A stretch of DNA of 64,000 bases from Azospira inquinata (GCF_018905915.1 NZ_CP064782.1:1-64000), one strand, 5' to 3'; shown: positions 7,698 to 16,959, numbered from the stretch's first letter. Numbers and translations: made by a program. The notes: generated from the sequence alone by a model not told the origin.

Positions 7698-9139
7698 GAA
7701 CGTGGGGATTCGGATAAGGGCAGGGTGAGGCGGAAACGGGCCCCTTCCGGGGCCACGCTCACCAAGGTGAGCTGGCCATGGTGGGCTTCCGCCAGTTCCC
7801 GGGCGATGGGCAGGCCCAGACCGCTACCGGGAACGGGGGATGGGGCCGGGTCGCCGCCCCGCCCCAGATAGAACCAGTCGAAGATTTTTTCCCGATCGGC
7901 GGCGGGCACTCCCGGGCCCTGATCGGTCACTTCCAGCCAGGCTTCCCGGCCCTGCTTCTGCAAGGAGAGGGCGATCATACCACCGGGGGGAGAATGCTTG
8001 ATGGCGTTGGAAATCAGGTTATCCACCACGGTGGCCAGCTTCTGCCGGTCCCCCATGACGGTGAGAGAGGCCAGGGTCTCGGTGAAACGGAGATCGTGGG
8101 CTTCCGCCGCCAGACGCTGTTCCGCCGCCCCCCGGCGCACCAATTCATCCAGGGCCAGAGGCTCCGGGCTCAAGCGCCCCAGTTCGTCCAGGGAGCGCTG
8201 CACATTGAGCAGGCGCTCAATCAGGGTCTGCAACTGGCGGGTCTTGGCCTGCAAAATCCCCAGCACCTCCCGCTGGGGCTCGGCCAGGGCCCCCATGCTG
8301 CCGTCCGCCAGGAGTTCCGTGCCCTCCCGCAGGGCGGTCAGGGGGGTTTTCAGTTCATGGGAAACGTGACGGAGGAAACGGGCTTTTTGGACTTCCAGCT
8401 CCCCCAGGCGGCGGCGCAGCCAATCCAGGCGCCGCCCCAGGCTTTCCAGATCCGCCGGTCCCCGAACCTGGACCGGGCTTTCCAGATCCCCGTCCCCCAG
8501 GCGCCGCACCGCCCCTTCCAGGCGACGCAGGGGCCGGGTGATGTAAAAGGCAGCCAGGCCCGAGACCCCCACTCCGAGGAGGAGCATCAAAGGCAATTGG
8601 CGCCAGAGCAGCCGTTCCGTGGTTTCCGCCTGATCCTGGAGCCGGTCCATTTCCCGGTCGATCAGGTCATTGCTGATGCGCTGCACCCCCCGGGCCGCAT
8701 CGGTGAGTTCTCCGTAGCTTTCCGCCAGCCGGACCTTGTCCGCCCCGTGGGGTTTGCGCAGCTGATCGTAGAGGGCCGCCTCCCCGTCAATGGTGCGGTT
8801 CAGCTCCCGCAGCTGTTCATCGTCCAGGGGCAGTAGGGAGAGTTCGCTGCTGGTGGATTTGAAACGGCCCCGCAGGGTAGCGTAGTCCTCCAGCAGGGTG
8901 GGATCGTCCAGTACCAGGTATTGGCGGGCCGCCCGTTCCAGGGCCACGGTCTGTTCCAGCAGCTGGCGGCTGGCCCGGGCCGCCCGGGCCGTCTGCCCCA
9001 CGGCCCGCTGGCTTTGCTTGGCCAGGCTGTCCACCTGAAACGAAGCCTGAACCAGGGCCACCACCAGGGGCAGGGCCGCGGCGAAAAAGGCCAGCAGCAG
9101 GAGCTTGAGGAAGGAGCGGGGATAGTAGGCGGGCCGCAT
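7694..9139 (-). CDS. glrK: Sensor histidine kinase GlrK (QseE)
   Basis: An inner-membrane sensor kinase of 481 residues: short basic start (MRPAYYPRSF), membrane helix at about 11-30, a helical periplasmic domain of about 140 residues, a second membrane helix, HAMP, HisKA with the phospho-acceptor in RHVSHELKTPL near residue 260, and a C-terminal HATPase (NLISNAIKHS, DQGPGVP, GSGLGLPIA). The N-terminal layout, including a YLVLDDPTL stretch, resembles E. coli GlrK. The longer open frame back to 9436 was rejected because it is Gly/Pro-rich and overlaps the divergent gene. The start at 9139 gives a membrane helix right away, although its ribosome-binding site is weak. Partner of GlrR. In enterobacteria the stimulus is envelope-related; here it is unknown. 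Confidence 0.9.
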   Translation of the reverse strand: MRPAYYPRSFLKLLLLAFFAAALPLVVALVQASFQVDSLAKQSQRAVGQTARAARASRQLLEQTVALERAARQYLVLDDPTLLEDYATLRGRFKSTSSELSLLPLDDEQLRELNRTIDGEAALYDQLRKPHGADKVRLAESYGELTDAARGVQRISNDLIDREMDRLQDQAETTERLLWRQLPLMLLLGVGVSGLAAFYITRPLRRLEGAVRRLGDGDLESPVQVRGPADLESLGRRLDWLRRRLGELEVQKARFLRHVSHELKTPLTALREGTELLADGSMGALAEPQREVLGILQAKTRQLQTLIERLLNVQRSLDELGRLSPEPLALDELVRRGAAEQRLAAEAHDLRFTETLASLTVMGDRQKLATVVDNLISNAIKHSPPGGMIALSLQKQGREAWLEVTDQGPGVPAADREKIFDWFYLGRGGDPAPSPVPGSGLGLPIARELAEAHHGQLTLVSVAPEGARFRLTLPLSESPRS

Positions 9140-9374
9140 GTGCCGGTAAAGGCAGAAGGAAAGGCCGCCTAAGATAGCGCCAAACGGGCCCCGGGGAAAC
9201 CCGCCCGGGAAACGCCACGGGCCCTTTTCTCCCTTTCCCGGCTGCCAGTCTTTTTGTTCCGGGAGAGTGGTCAGATGGGCTGGGGCTTCGTACACTAGCG
9301 CCTGGCTCTCTGGCCGCCGGTCAGGCGCCCTTGTTACCGAGCCCTTTGCCACCGTGCCACCGGATTCCATCCCC

Positions 9375-12300
9375 ATGTCCCAGCCCCCCCAGACCCCGCC
9401 TGCCGCCCCCGCTCCCGATCCGGTGCAGCGGGTCATGAAGGTGCGCCGGGATTACAACACCTGGGTGGCCAACGAAACCCTGGAAGATTACGCCCTGCGC
9501 TTCACCCCCCACGGGGCCCGGCGCTGGACGGCCATGAAGGTGGCCAACACCGCCTTTGGCGGCGCCGCCTCCTTCCTGGTGCTGGAGGCGGTGGGAGCCA
9601 CCATGCTGGTGGACAGCGGCTTCATCAATGCCTTCTGGGCCATTTTGATGACCGGCCTGTTCATTTTCCTCATGGGCCTACCCATCAGCTATTACGCCGC
9701 CCGCTACGGGGTGGATATGGATTTGCTCACCCGGGGGGCCGGCTTCGGCTACCTGGGCTCCACCATCACCTCCCTGATCTACGCCAGCTTCACCTTTATT
9801 TTTTTTGCTCTGGAAGCGGCCATCATGGCCTACGCCCTGGAGCTGTTTTTCCACATTCCCCCAGCCTGGGGCTACCTGCTCTGCGCCCTGCTCATCATTC
9901 CCCTGGTGACCCACGGCATTACGGCCATCAGCAAGCTCCAGGCCATTACCCTGCCCCTCTGGGTGCTGCTCCTGGTGCTGCCCTACGTCTTCCTCCTCTG
10001 GCAGGAGCCGGAGACTCTGGCCGGGCTGTGGCGCTATCCGGGTACCCGGGGGAACGGGGGGAGCTTCGACCCGGGCCTCTTCTGCGCCGCCCTCACCGTG
10101 GGCATGGCCCTCATTACCCAGATGGGGGAACAGGCGGACTATCTGCGTTTCATGCCGCCCTGGGACCGGGCCAATCGCAAACGCTGGTGGCTAGGCCTAG
10201 TCATGGGGGGGCCGGGCTGGGTCTTCCTGGGGGTGCCGAAAATGTTGGGGGGCGCCCTGCTGGCCTATCTGGCCCTGCGCAACGCCATTCCGGCGGGCAA
10301 GGCGGTGGACCCCAACCAGATGTACCTCATCGGCTTTTCCCACGTGTTCCCCAACACCTTCTGGGCCCTGGCCGCCACCGCCGCCTTCGTCATCCTCTCC
10401 CAGCTAAAGATCAACGTCACCAACGCCTACGCGGGCTCCCTGGCCTGGTCCAATTTCTTCGCTCGGCTCACCCACAGCCATCCGGGCCGGGTGGTGTGGA
10501 TGGTCTTCAACACCCTGATCGCCCTCATGCTCATGGAAATGGACGTGTTCCAGGCCTTGGGCCAGGTGCTGGGCCTCTATTCCAATATCGCCATTTCCTG
10601 GATGACCGCCGTGGTGGCGGATCTGGTTATCAACAAACCCCTCCGCCTGTCCCCCCCGGGCATTGAATTCAAGCGGGGCCACCTTTACGACATCAACCCG
10701 GTGGGGGTAGGGGCCATGGCCCTGGCCTCCCTCTGCTCCGTGGCCGTGTTCGTCGGCCTGTTCGGTCCGGGTCTGCGCCCCTACGCCTGTCTGGTGGCCG
10801 CCGCCACCGCCCTGATCACCAGCCCCCTCCTGGCCTGGCTCACCGGCGGTCGCTATTATCTGGCCCGCCAGCCGGAGGCCGCCGCCCCGGGGCATCAGCG
10901 CTGCTGCATCTGCGACAACGAATACGAATCCCAGGACATGGCCTGGTGCCCGGCCTATCAGGGCCCCATCTGCTCCCTCTGCTGTTCCCTGGACGCCCGC
11001 TGCAACGACCTCTGCAAACCCCACGCCCGCCTGGGGGCCCAGTGGTCCGCCCTCCTCGCCCGCCTGCTGCCGCCCCGGGCCCGGCGCTACCTGGAAACGG
11101 GGCTGGGCCATTACCTCCTGCTCATGGCGGGGATTCTGCCCGCCCTGGCCGCCCTCCTGGGGCTGCTCTACTACCACGAATACCTGGCCCTGGGCCCCGG
11201 GGAAAGCCTGCTGGTGCCCCGGCTGCAACAGACCTTCCTCCGGGTCTTTGCCGCCCTCACCCTGGTGAGCGGCATTGTGGCCTGGTGGCTGGTGCTGACC
11301 CACAAAAGCCGTAAGGTGGCCCAGGAGGAATCCAATCGCCAGACCCATCTCCTGATGCGGGAAATCGAATCCCACCGGCGCACGGATGAACTGCTGCAAC
11401 GGGCCAAGGCGGCGGCGGAACAGGCCAATCAGGCCAAGACCCGCTACATCACCGCCATCAGCCACGAGCTGCGCACCCCTTTGAATAGCATCCTGGGCTA
11501 CGCCCAGATTCTGGAGGGGGACGAATCCATTCCGCCCCAGCGCCAGCAGGCGGTCCAGGTCATCCGGCGCAGTGGCGACCACCTGCTGTCGGTGATCGAA
11601 GGCACCCTGGACATTGCCCGCATTGAAAGCGGCAAAATGAGCCTGGACGTGCGTCCCCTGGACTTTCCCCCCTTCATCCAGCAGATCGTCGGCATGTTCG
11701 AGCTCCAGGCCCGCAACAAGGGGCTCACCTTCCGCTTCGAGCAGGAGGGCCATCTGCCAGCTCGGGTACGGGCCGACGAGCAGCGCCTGCGCCAGATTCT
11801 CATCAATATCCTGGGCAACGGGGTGAAATTCACCCGGCGGGGGAAAGTGGTTTTCCACCTCCGCTACCGCCAGGAAATGGCCCGTTTTGAAATCCGGGAT
11901 TCGGGGCCGGGCATTGCCCCGGCGGAACTGGCCCGGATTTTCGAGCCCTTTGAACGGGGCAGCGCCAGCCGGGGCGGGGCCGCCAGCGGCTCCGGGGTGG
12001 GCCTCACCATTGCCAAGATGCTCACCGACCTCATGGGCGGAGAAATGACCGTGGAAAGCCAGCCCGGGCTAGGCACCACCTTCCGCATCCGCCTCTTCCT
12101 GCCCCGCATCGAGGCCGGACCCAGCGCCCAGGCGGAGCCGGTGCGCCAGCCCGTGGGCTACAAGGGCATCCGCCGCCGCATTCTGGTGGTGGATAACGAA
12201 CGGGTGGACCGGGAACTGCTGGCCAATGTGCTGGAGCCCCTGGGCTTTCAGGTGGAACAGGCCGGGTCCGGCCTGGAATGCCTGGAACGGGTAGCCGACT

Positions 12301-12863
12301 TCCAGCCCCACCTGATTTTCCTCGACCTGGCCATGCCCGGCATTGACGGCTGGGAAACCCTGGCCCGCCTGCGCCGGGAACGCTTAAGCGATGCCCCGGT
12401 GGCCATCATTTCCGCCAACGCCTACGAAAAGGGCCTGGGGGGCCTGGAAAAGGAAGCTCCCAAGGACCGGCCCGAGCCGGAGGAATTTTTCCTCAAGCCC
12501 ATCAAGGTGGCCGAACTCCTGGCCTGGATCGGCCAACGGCTGGAGCTAGAATGGGTCACCGCACCCCAGCCCCCGGCCCCGCCCCCCGTTCCTTCGGCGC
12601 CCCTGCCCCTGCTGGCGCCGCCCCCGGAAGACCTGCGGGCCCTGCGGGAACTGGTGGAACTGGGCTACCCCCGGGGTCTTAAGGAAAAACTCCGGGCCGT
12701 GGCCGCCGACCACCCCCAATGCGCTGAATTTGTCCGGGTCATGGAAGACCTGGCCCGGCGCTTCCAGTTCGAGGCCATGCTGGCCCTCCTGCTCCGGGAA
12801 CTGGAAGGGCCCCAGGCCGCCCCCGCCCCGGCAGCCTCTGTCCCAAGAAAGGAAGCGTCTTGA
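9375..12863 (+). CDS. NCS1 transporter-like / hybrid histidine kinase fusion
   Basis: An unusual 1162-residue protein. Residues from about 30 to 490 form a multi-helix region resembling NCS1 (purine/cytosine/allantoin) permeases. Then comes a Cys-rich patch at about 509-550 with nine cysteines in CC, CxxC-like spacing, suggestive of a metal or redox centre; two further membrane helices; a coiled coil; HisKA (AISHELRTPLNSILGY, His near 695); HATPase (NILGNGVKF, DSGPGIA, GSGVGLTIAKML); a receiver domain (LIFLDLAMPGIDGW, about 934-1055); and a helical tail. By analogy with CbrA, whose transporter domain is fused to a kinase, it probably senses or imports a nucleobase-like solute and signals to the next gene. 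I chose the ATG at 9375; the open frame further up overlaps the divergent kinase's promoter region. It overlaps its response regulator by 4 bases. Confidence 0.85.
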   Translation: MSQPPQTPPAAPAPDPVQRVMKVRRDYNTWVANETLEDYALRFTPHGARRWTAMKVANTAFGGAASFLVLEAVGATMLVDSGFINAFWAILMTGLFIFLMGLPISYYAARYGVDMDLLTRGAGFGYLGSTITSLIYASFTFIFFALEAAIMAYALELFFHIPPAWGYLLCALLIIPLVTHGITAISKLQAITLPLWVLLLVLPYVFLLWQEPETLAGLWRYPGTRGNGGSFDPGLFCAALTVGMALITQMGEQADYLRFMPPWDRANRKRWWLGLVMGGPGWVFLGVPKMLGGALLAYLALRNAIPAGKAVDPNQMYLIGFSHVFPNTFWALAATAAFVILSQLKINVTNAYAGSLAWSNFFARLTHSHPGRVVWMVFNTLIALMLMEMDVFQALGQVLGLYSNIAISWMTAVVADLVINKPLRLSPPGIEFKRGHLYDINPVGVGAMALASLCSVAVFVGLFGPGLRPYACLVAAATALITSPLLAWLTGGRYYLARQPEAAAPGHQRCCICDNEYESQDMAWCPAYQGPICSLCCSLDARCNDLCKPHARLGAQWSALLARLLPPRARRYLETGLGHYLLLMAGILPALAALLGLLYYHEYLALGPGESLLVPRLQQTFLRVFAALTLVSGIVAWWLVLTHKSRKVAQEESNRQTHLLMREIESHRRTDELLQRAKAAAEQANQAKTRYITAISHELRTPLNSILGYAQILEGDESIPPQRQQAVQVIRRSGDHLLSVIEGTLDIARIESGKMSLDVRPLDFPPFIQQIVGMFELQARNKGLTFRFEQEGHLPARVRADEQRLRQILINILGNGVKFTRRGKVVFHLRYRQEMARFEIRDSGPGIAPAELARIFEPFERGSASRGGAASGSGVGLTIAKMLTDLMGGEMTVESQPGLGTTFRIRLFLPRIEAGPSAQAEPVRQPVGYKGIRRRILVVDNERVDRELLANVLEPLGFQVEQAGSGLECLERVADFQPHLIFLDLAMPGIDGWETLARLRRERLSDAPVAIISANAYEKGLGGLEKEAPKDRPEPEEFFLKPIKVAELLAWIGQRLELEWVTAPQPPAPPPVPSAPLPLLAPPPEDLRALRELVELGYPRGLKEKLRAVAADHPQCAEFVRVMEDLARRFQFEAMLALLLRELEGPQAAPAPAASVPRKEAS

Positions 12864-13795
12864 CCGCCCCCACCCCCGCCCCGGGCAACATTGTTCTGAT
12901 CGTGGACGATGTGCCGGAAAACCTTTCTCTGCTCCACGACGCCCTGGATGAGGCGGGCTACACCGTGTTGGTGGCCACGGAAGGGGAATCGGCCCTGCAA
13001 CGGGCCCGCCAGAGCCTGCCCGACGTTATTCTGCTGGACGCGGTAATGCCGGGCATGGACGGCTTTGAGGTGGCCCGGCGCCTGAAAGGAGACTTTCTCA
13101 CCCAGGCCATTCCCATTGTCTTCATGACCGGCCTGACGGAAACGGAGCACGTGGTGGCGGCCTTCAGCGTGGGGGGCGCGGATTACGTCACCAAGCCCAT
13201 CCGTCCCCAGGAAGTGCTGGCCCGCATTGCCGCCCATATGCAGAACGCCCGCCAGGTGCGCCAAGCCCGCACCGCCCTGGACGCCTTTGGCCAGGCCACC
13301 GTGGCCGTGCGGGCCCGGGACAACCGGCTGGTCTGGGAAACCCCCCTGGCCCGGCGCCTGCTCCAGGCCTATTTCGGCCAGGCGGAAGGGGTGGCTCCCC
13401 CCGCCCTGGTGAATTGGATCGGAGAAGCGGAACGGGCCCGGCGGGAGGGTCGGGAGCCGGGGGGCGTGCTCCTCAATCAGGACGGGCGGCGCCTGCTGGC
13501 CTCCTTCCACGATCAGACCGAGGACGGGGAGGAAGGGGAATGGCTGGTGGTGCTGCGGGAAGAGGACGACGCGGCCACCCTGGACGCCCTCATCACCGCC
13601 TTCCACCTCACCCAGCGGGAGGCGGAGGTGCTTTACTGGCTCACCCTGGGCAAGACCAACAAGGACATTGGGGACATCCTGGGCACCAGCCCCCGCACCG
13701 TGCATAAGCACCTGGAACACGTCTATGAAAAGCTGGGGGTGGAAACCCGAACCGCCGCTGCCGGGCTGGCCATGAGCCGCCTGCGGCCCGGCTAG
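12860..13795 (+). CDS. LuxR-family response regulator
   Basis: A 311-residue regulator: N-terminal receiver ([11 protein letters not shown], acceptor in [13 protein letters not shown], conserved K in VTKPI), a central region of about 90 residues with a degenerate PAS-like look, and a C-terminal LuxR/NarL helix-turn-helix ([20 protein letters not shown] ... [18 protein letters not shown]). It starts with TTG, overlapping the stop of the transporter/kinase fusion (TTGA), with AGGAAG just upstream, so the two are translationally coupled and are almost certainly cognate. The regulon is unknown; no transport or nucleobase catabolic genes follow it here. The receiver plus LuxR ending argues for a DNA-binding transcription factor. 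Confidence 0.9.
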   Translation: MTAPTPAPGNIVLIVDDVPENLSLLHDALDEAGYTVLVATEGESALQRARQSLPDVILLDAVMPGMDGFEVARRLKGDFLTQAIPIVFMTGLTETEHVVAAFSVGGADYVTKPIRPQEVLARIAAHMQNARQVRQARTALDAFGQATVAVRARDNRLVWETPLARRLLQAYFGQAEGVAPPALVNWIGEAERARREGREPGGVLLNQDGRRLLASFHDQTEDGEEGEWLVVLREEDDAATLDALITAFHLTQREAEVLYWLTLGKTNKDIGDILGTSPRTVHKHLEHVYEKLGVETRTAAAGLAMSRLRPG

Positions 13796-13807
13796 CCAGA
13801 GCCCCCC

Positions 13808-13837
13808 CTTGCCACCGAAAAACTTCGCCCCCATATA
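13808..13837 (+). promoter_or_regulatory. Sigma-32 heat-shock promoter of cbpA-cbpM
   Basis: A -35 of CTTGCC(A) at 13808 and a -10 of CCCCATATA at 13829-13837, with about 14-15 bases between them. The -10 matches the RpoH consensus (CCCCATNTA) fully and the -35 keeps CTTG. It is about 115 bases upstream of the cbpA ATG and downstream of the response regulator stop. Confidence 0.75.
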
Positions 13838-13904
13838 CCGGCCATTGTGATAAACCCAAGGGAAGGCGGGGATGGGACGCCCCTAAGCGCCCTCCCCTAC
13901 CCCA

Positions 13905-13935
13905 CCGGAAAGAGCCCGAAAGCACTCTTTTCCGG
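13905..13935 (+). other. Hairpin in the cbpA leader or terminator of the upstream regulator
   Basis: CCGGAAAGAG and CTCTTTTCCGG arms around a 10-nt loop, ending 9 bases before the GGGAGG ribosome-binding site of cbpA. There is no U-tract after the stem. It may end transcription of the response regulator or structure the heat-shock leader; I cannot decide. Confidence 0.5.
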
Positions 13936-13953
13936 GATTTGACGGGAGGCAAC

Positions 13954-14901
13954 ATGGAATTCAAGGACTATTACCAGATCATGGGCCTAACCCGGGACGC
14001 TAGCCCGGAAGACATTAAACGGGCCTACCGCAAGCTAGCCCGGAAATATCACCCGGACGTGAGCAAGGAAGCGGATGCGGAAGCCCACTTCAAGGAGGTG
14101 GGGGAAGCCTACGAGGTCCTGAAAGACCCGGAAAAACGGGCCGCCTACGACCGTCTGGGCGCCAACTGGAAAGCCGGCCAGGACTTCCAGGCGCCACCGG
14201 AATGGAAAACGGACTTTGATGGCGCCGGCGCCGATTTTGCCGGGGCTAACGCCGGGGATTTCAGCGACTTTTTCGCCAACCTCTTCGGCCAGGGCGCCCG
14301 GGCCCAGGGAGGCGGCCACGGGCAGGAAAGGGGCTTCCAGAGTCGGGGCCAGGATCACCAGGCCAAGCTCCTCATCGACGTGGAAGACAGCTACCGGGGC
14401 AGCACCCAGACCCTGCACCTCAACGTGCCGGAAGTGGATGCCCAGGGGCGGCTACGGAATCGGGAACGGCAGCTGCAAGTCACTATTCCCCGGGGCATTC
14501 GGGCCGGCCAGCATATCCGGCTGGCGGGCCAGGGCGGCCCTGGCCTGGGACAAGGAAGCCCGGGGGATTTGTACCTGGAAGTGGAATTCCGCCCCCATCC
14601 CCGCTACCGGGTGGTGGATAAGGATGTCTTTCTGGACCTGCCCCTGGCTCCTTGGGAAGCGGCCCTGGGAACCACCCTGGAAGTCCCCACCCCGGACGGC
14701 AGCGTTTCCCTGAAAATCCCCCCCAACTCGGCCCCGGGTCGCAAGCTGCGCCTGGGGGGCAAGGGCCTGCCCGCCGCCGCCCCTGGGGATCTTTATCTGG
14801 TGCTGGGTTTGGTCCAGCCTCCGGCGGATACCCCGGCGGCCCAGGATTTTTACCGGGACATGGCCCGCCGCTTCCCCGACTTCCATCCCCGTTCTTTCTA
14901 G
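13954..14901 (+). CDS. cbpA: Curved DNA-binding protein / DnaJ-class co-chaperone CbpA
   Basis: A 315-residue J-domain protein: N-terminal J domain with the HPD motif ([10 protein letters not shown]), a Gly/Phe-poor, Gln/Gly-rich linker around 95-130, and two C-terminal beta-barrel domains (peptide binding), without the DnaJ zinc-finger. That is the CbpA layout. It stimulates DnaK and in E. coli also binds curved DNA. The ATG at 13954 follows GGGAGG; an in-frame start 15 bases upstream was rejected because it overlaps that site. It lies behind a sigma-32 promoter and is followed after 9 bp by its modulator cbpM. Confidence 0.93.
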   Translation: MEFKDYYQIMGLTRDASPEDIKRAYRKLARKYHPDVSKEADAEAHFKEVGEAYEVLKDPEKRAAYDRLGANWKAGQDFQAPPEWKTDFDGAGADFAGANAGDFSDFFANLFGQGARAQGGGHGQERGFQSRGQDHQAKLLIDVEDSYRGSTQTLHLNVPEVDAQGRLRNRERQLQVTIPRGIRAGQHIRLAGQGGPGLGQGSPGDLYLEVEFRPHPRYRVVDKDVFLDLPLAPWEAALGTTLEVPTPDGSVSLKIPPNSAPGRKLRLGGKGLPAAAPGDLYLVLGLVQPPADTPAAQDFYRDMARRFPDFHPRSF

Positions 14902-14910
14902 GAGGACGAC

Positions 14911-15240
14911 ATGCGTACCCAAATCGACCTGCCCACCCTGATGGGCTCCATCCTGGAAGAAGAAACGGACCTGACCCTGGCCGACCTGTGCCGGGCCTGC
15001 GCCGCTCCGGGGGAAACCATTGTGGAACTGGTGGAAGAAGGCATTCTCGCCCCGGCGGGGCAAGCCCCCGGGGAGTGGCGCTTTACCGGCTTGCAACTGC
15101 GCCGGGCCCGGGTGGCCCTCCATTTGCAGCGGGATCTGGGGGTCAATACGGCAGGGGCGGCCCTGGCCATGGATTTACTGGAAGAACTCCGCCACCTGCG
15201 GGCCCGCTTGGGGCACCTGTCGGATTCCTCAGAGTTTTAG
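14911..15240 (+). CDS. cbpM: Chaperone modulator CbpM
   Basis: A 109-residue MerR-like small helical protein. CbpM binds the J domain of CbpA and inhibits both co-chaperone activity and DNA binding. The N-terminal part (LTLADLCRACAAPGETIVEL) reads as the conserved winged-helix-like fold, and the end is a coiled helix (DLLEELRHLRARLGHL). It lies 9 bp after cbpA with AGGAGG before the ATG, the standard cbpA-cbpM order. It converges with the HD-GYP gene, 25 bp apart; no clear terminator is visible between them. Confidence 0.9.
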   Translation: MRTQIDLPTLMGSILEEETDLTLADLCRACAAPGETIVELVEEGILAPAGQAPGEWRFTGLQLRRARVALHLQRDLGVNTAGAALAMDLLEELRHLRARLGHLSDSSEF

Positions 15241-15265
15241 GCGCCCCACTGGCAGCCAGCCGCCC

Positions 15266-16504
15266 TCAGGCCAGGGCGGCGGCCATGGCCCCGGGTAAAT
15301 CCCGGGCGGCCACGGCCACCACCGCCCCATCCACCCGCCCCTGGGCAACCAGGGCCTGGAGAAAATCCAAAGCCTCGGGCGCGGACAGGCCCTGGCGATA
15401 GGGCCGATCCTGCACCATGGCCTGGAAAATGTCCGCCACCCGGAGAATCCGGGCTTCCAGGGACATAGCCGCCAGTTTCAGGTGGAAGGGATAGCCGCTG
15501 CCGTCCGGCTCCTCATGGTGGTAGGACGCCCAGCGGGCGATTTCTTCAAAGCCCTGGATGCGGCTCAGAATCTGGTAGGTCTCAAAACTGTGGGTGTTGA
15601 TGATCTGGCGCTCCCGGGCATCCAGCTTGCCCGGCTTATCCAGCACCTCATCCGGAATACGCAGCTTGCCCAGATCGTGGAGCAGCCCGGCAATTTCCAG
15701 CTTTTCGCAGATCACGTCCCCCAGCCCCATGGCCTGGGCGAAATGCTTGGCCAGGCGGGCCACCCCCAGGGAATGGGCGGCGGTGAAGGGGCTCTTGGCA
15801 TCCACAATACGGGCAAAAATTTCCGCCAGCTGGCGCACCTCCCCCAGGGAAGCCTCATGGGGGTGGCCCCGGGTGAGCATGTCCTGCAAGCTGGCCTGAA
15901 TACCCCGGGGCTCCAGCTGCAACCAGAAGGCCTCCGCCTCGGAAACAGCGAGAAAAGCCGCCGTCAGTTCCGGGGAAAAATAGACCGGGGTGGCTTCCCG
16001 AATCTTGTCCCGAATTTCCCCGCCGTGGAGCAGCATGGTATTGGTGGCGTAATAAGGGGCCGTTAAGGCATCCACCCGATCCACCAGATAAATCAGATTG
16101 GCCCGCAGCTTGGTTTCCAGGGCAACGTCCGGGCGCCCGGCCAGCTGTTCCCAATGGGTGTGGTGGAAATGCACCGGCTCCGCCATGGCGGCCAGGGGCT
16201 GAAAATCCTTCAGCAGCCGATAGCCAGTTTCGCAGTGGGTCTGGGAATAAAGCCAGTCAAATTCATTGACCAGATGGTGGTGGGTGTTGGTGGACGACAC
16301 CCCAATGTCGTGCAACAGCCCCAGATCGAACATAAAGCCGCACTCCGCCGACTTCCACCCCAGCTCCCGCCCACAGGCCGCCGCCATAATCCCCACCCGC
16401 TTGCCGTGAGCCACATCGTCAATCCCCACCAAATCCAGGGCATCGGAAAGGGCATAGACCACTTGACGCAAATCGACCTTGATATGGTGAGGATGATGGG
16501 GCAC
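15266..16504 (-). CDS. HD-GYP-type phosphodiesterase with tandem HD domains
   Basis: A 412-residue soluble protein with two HD-fold halves. The first (about 30-140) keeps LLHDIGVSS and a His cluster. The second (about 220-385) is a canonical HD-GYP-type domain: HDLGKLRIPDEVLDKPGKL, then HHEEPDGSGYP, then ADIFQAMVQDRPYR. HD-GYP proteins hydrolyse cyclic-di-GMP (some cGAMP). The motif is GSGYP rather than the usual GTGYP, a mild change. No receiver, PAS or membrane segment was seen, so input is unclear. It starts with GTG at 16504 behind AGGAG. Upstream is AT-rich DNA, so this gene borders the accessory region. Confidence 0.85.
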   Translation of the reverse strand: MPHHPHHIKVDLRQVVYALSDALDLVGIDDVAHGKRVGIMAAACGRELGWKSAECGFMFDLGLLHDIGVSSTNTHHHLVNEFDWLYSQTHCETGYRLLKDFQPLAAMAEPVHFHHTHWEQLAGRPDVALETKLRANLIYLVDRVDALTAPYYATNTMLLHGGEIRDKIREATPVYFSPELTAAFLAVSEAEAFWLQLEPRGIQASLQDMLTRGHPHEASLGEVRQLAEIFARIVDAKSPFTAAHSLGVARLAKHFAQAMGLGDVICEKLEIAGLLHDLGKLRIPDEVLDKPGKLDARERQIINTHSFETYQILSRIQGFEEIARWASYHHEEPDGSGYPFHLKLAAMSLEARILRVADIFQAMVQDRPYRQGLSAPEALDFLQALVAQGRVDGAVVAVAARDLPGAMAAALA

Positions 16505-16959
16505 GAAAGACTCCTGGGGGAATGAAGGGGAAACGGTAACCTAAATACAGGGGCCTAGCCATAAAAAATAGCGACAAAAATAATTGTGGCCGAACACCAA
16601 CGCTACCGATTCTTAAATGAATAGCCAAGCACCTACTCAACATCTTTACTCTATTTTTCCGCTAGACACAAAAATCCGAAGAATTTTTAGTTTTCCCATT
16701 ATTTATCATATTGACTTGAAAAAAATTTTTCTTTGAAAGATTGACACAGACATAACAGCAAAGCCAGACGCACCATAAAAAGCACCACTTTTATCTCACT
16801 TAAAATACAGAGAAAAATTTAAACAATAAAAAACCTATCAAATAAGCAGGTTTTCAAAAATTCCGCCCCACGGGGAATTAACTGCACAAACTCACAACAA
16901 CCCAATTATCGGTAGCAACAAAATAGAATCAATACAGTTGTCGCGGCTGCAGCGAATTG
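16505..16959. other. AT-rich intergenic DNA at the left edge of the accessory region
   Basis: About 455 bp with a base composition sharply lower in GC than the flanking genes. It contains no open frame I would call a gene. It should hold the promoter of the leftward HD-GYP gene, but no convincing -35/-10 pair stands out. A hairpin with T-run (16856-16877) serves the gene to its right. Confidence 0.7.
16856..16877 (-). terminator. Terminator of the unknown 222-residue gene
   Basis: Minus strand: TTCCCCGTGGGGCGGAA followed by TTTTT, about 80 bp beyond the gene's stop codon. The stem is short and slightly imperfect. Confidence 0.5.

Noticed and set aside
9140..9436. N-terminal extension of the GlrK frame (99 residues)
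   Set aside because: The extension is Gly/Pro-rich and overlaps the divergent transporter-kinase gene; the start at 9139 gives a proper membrane-helix beginning.
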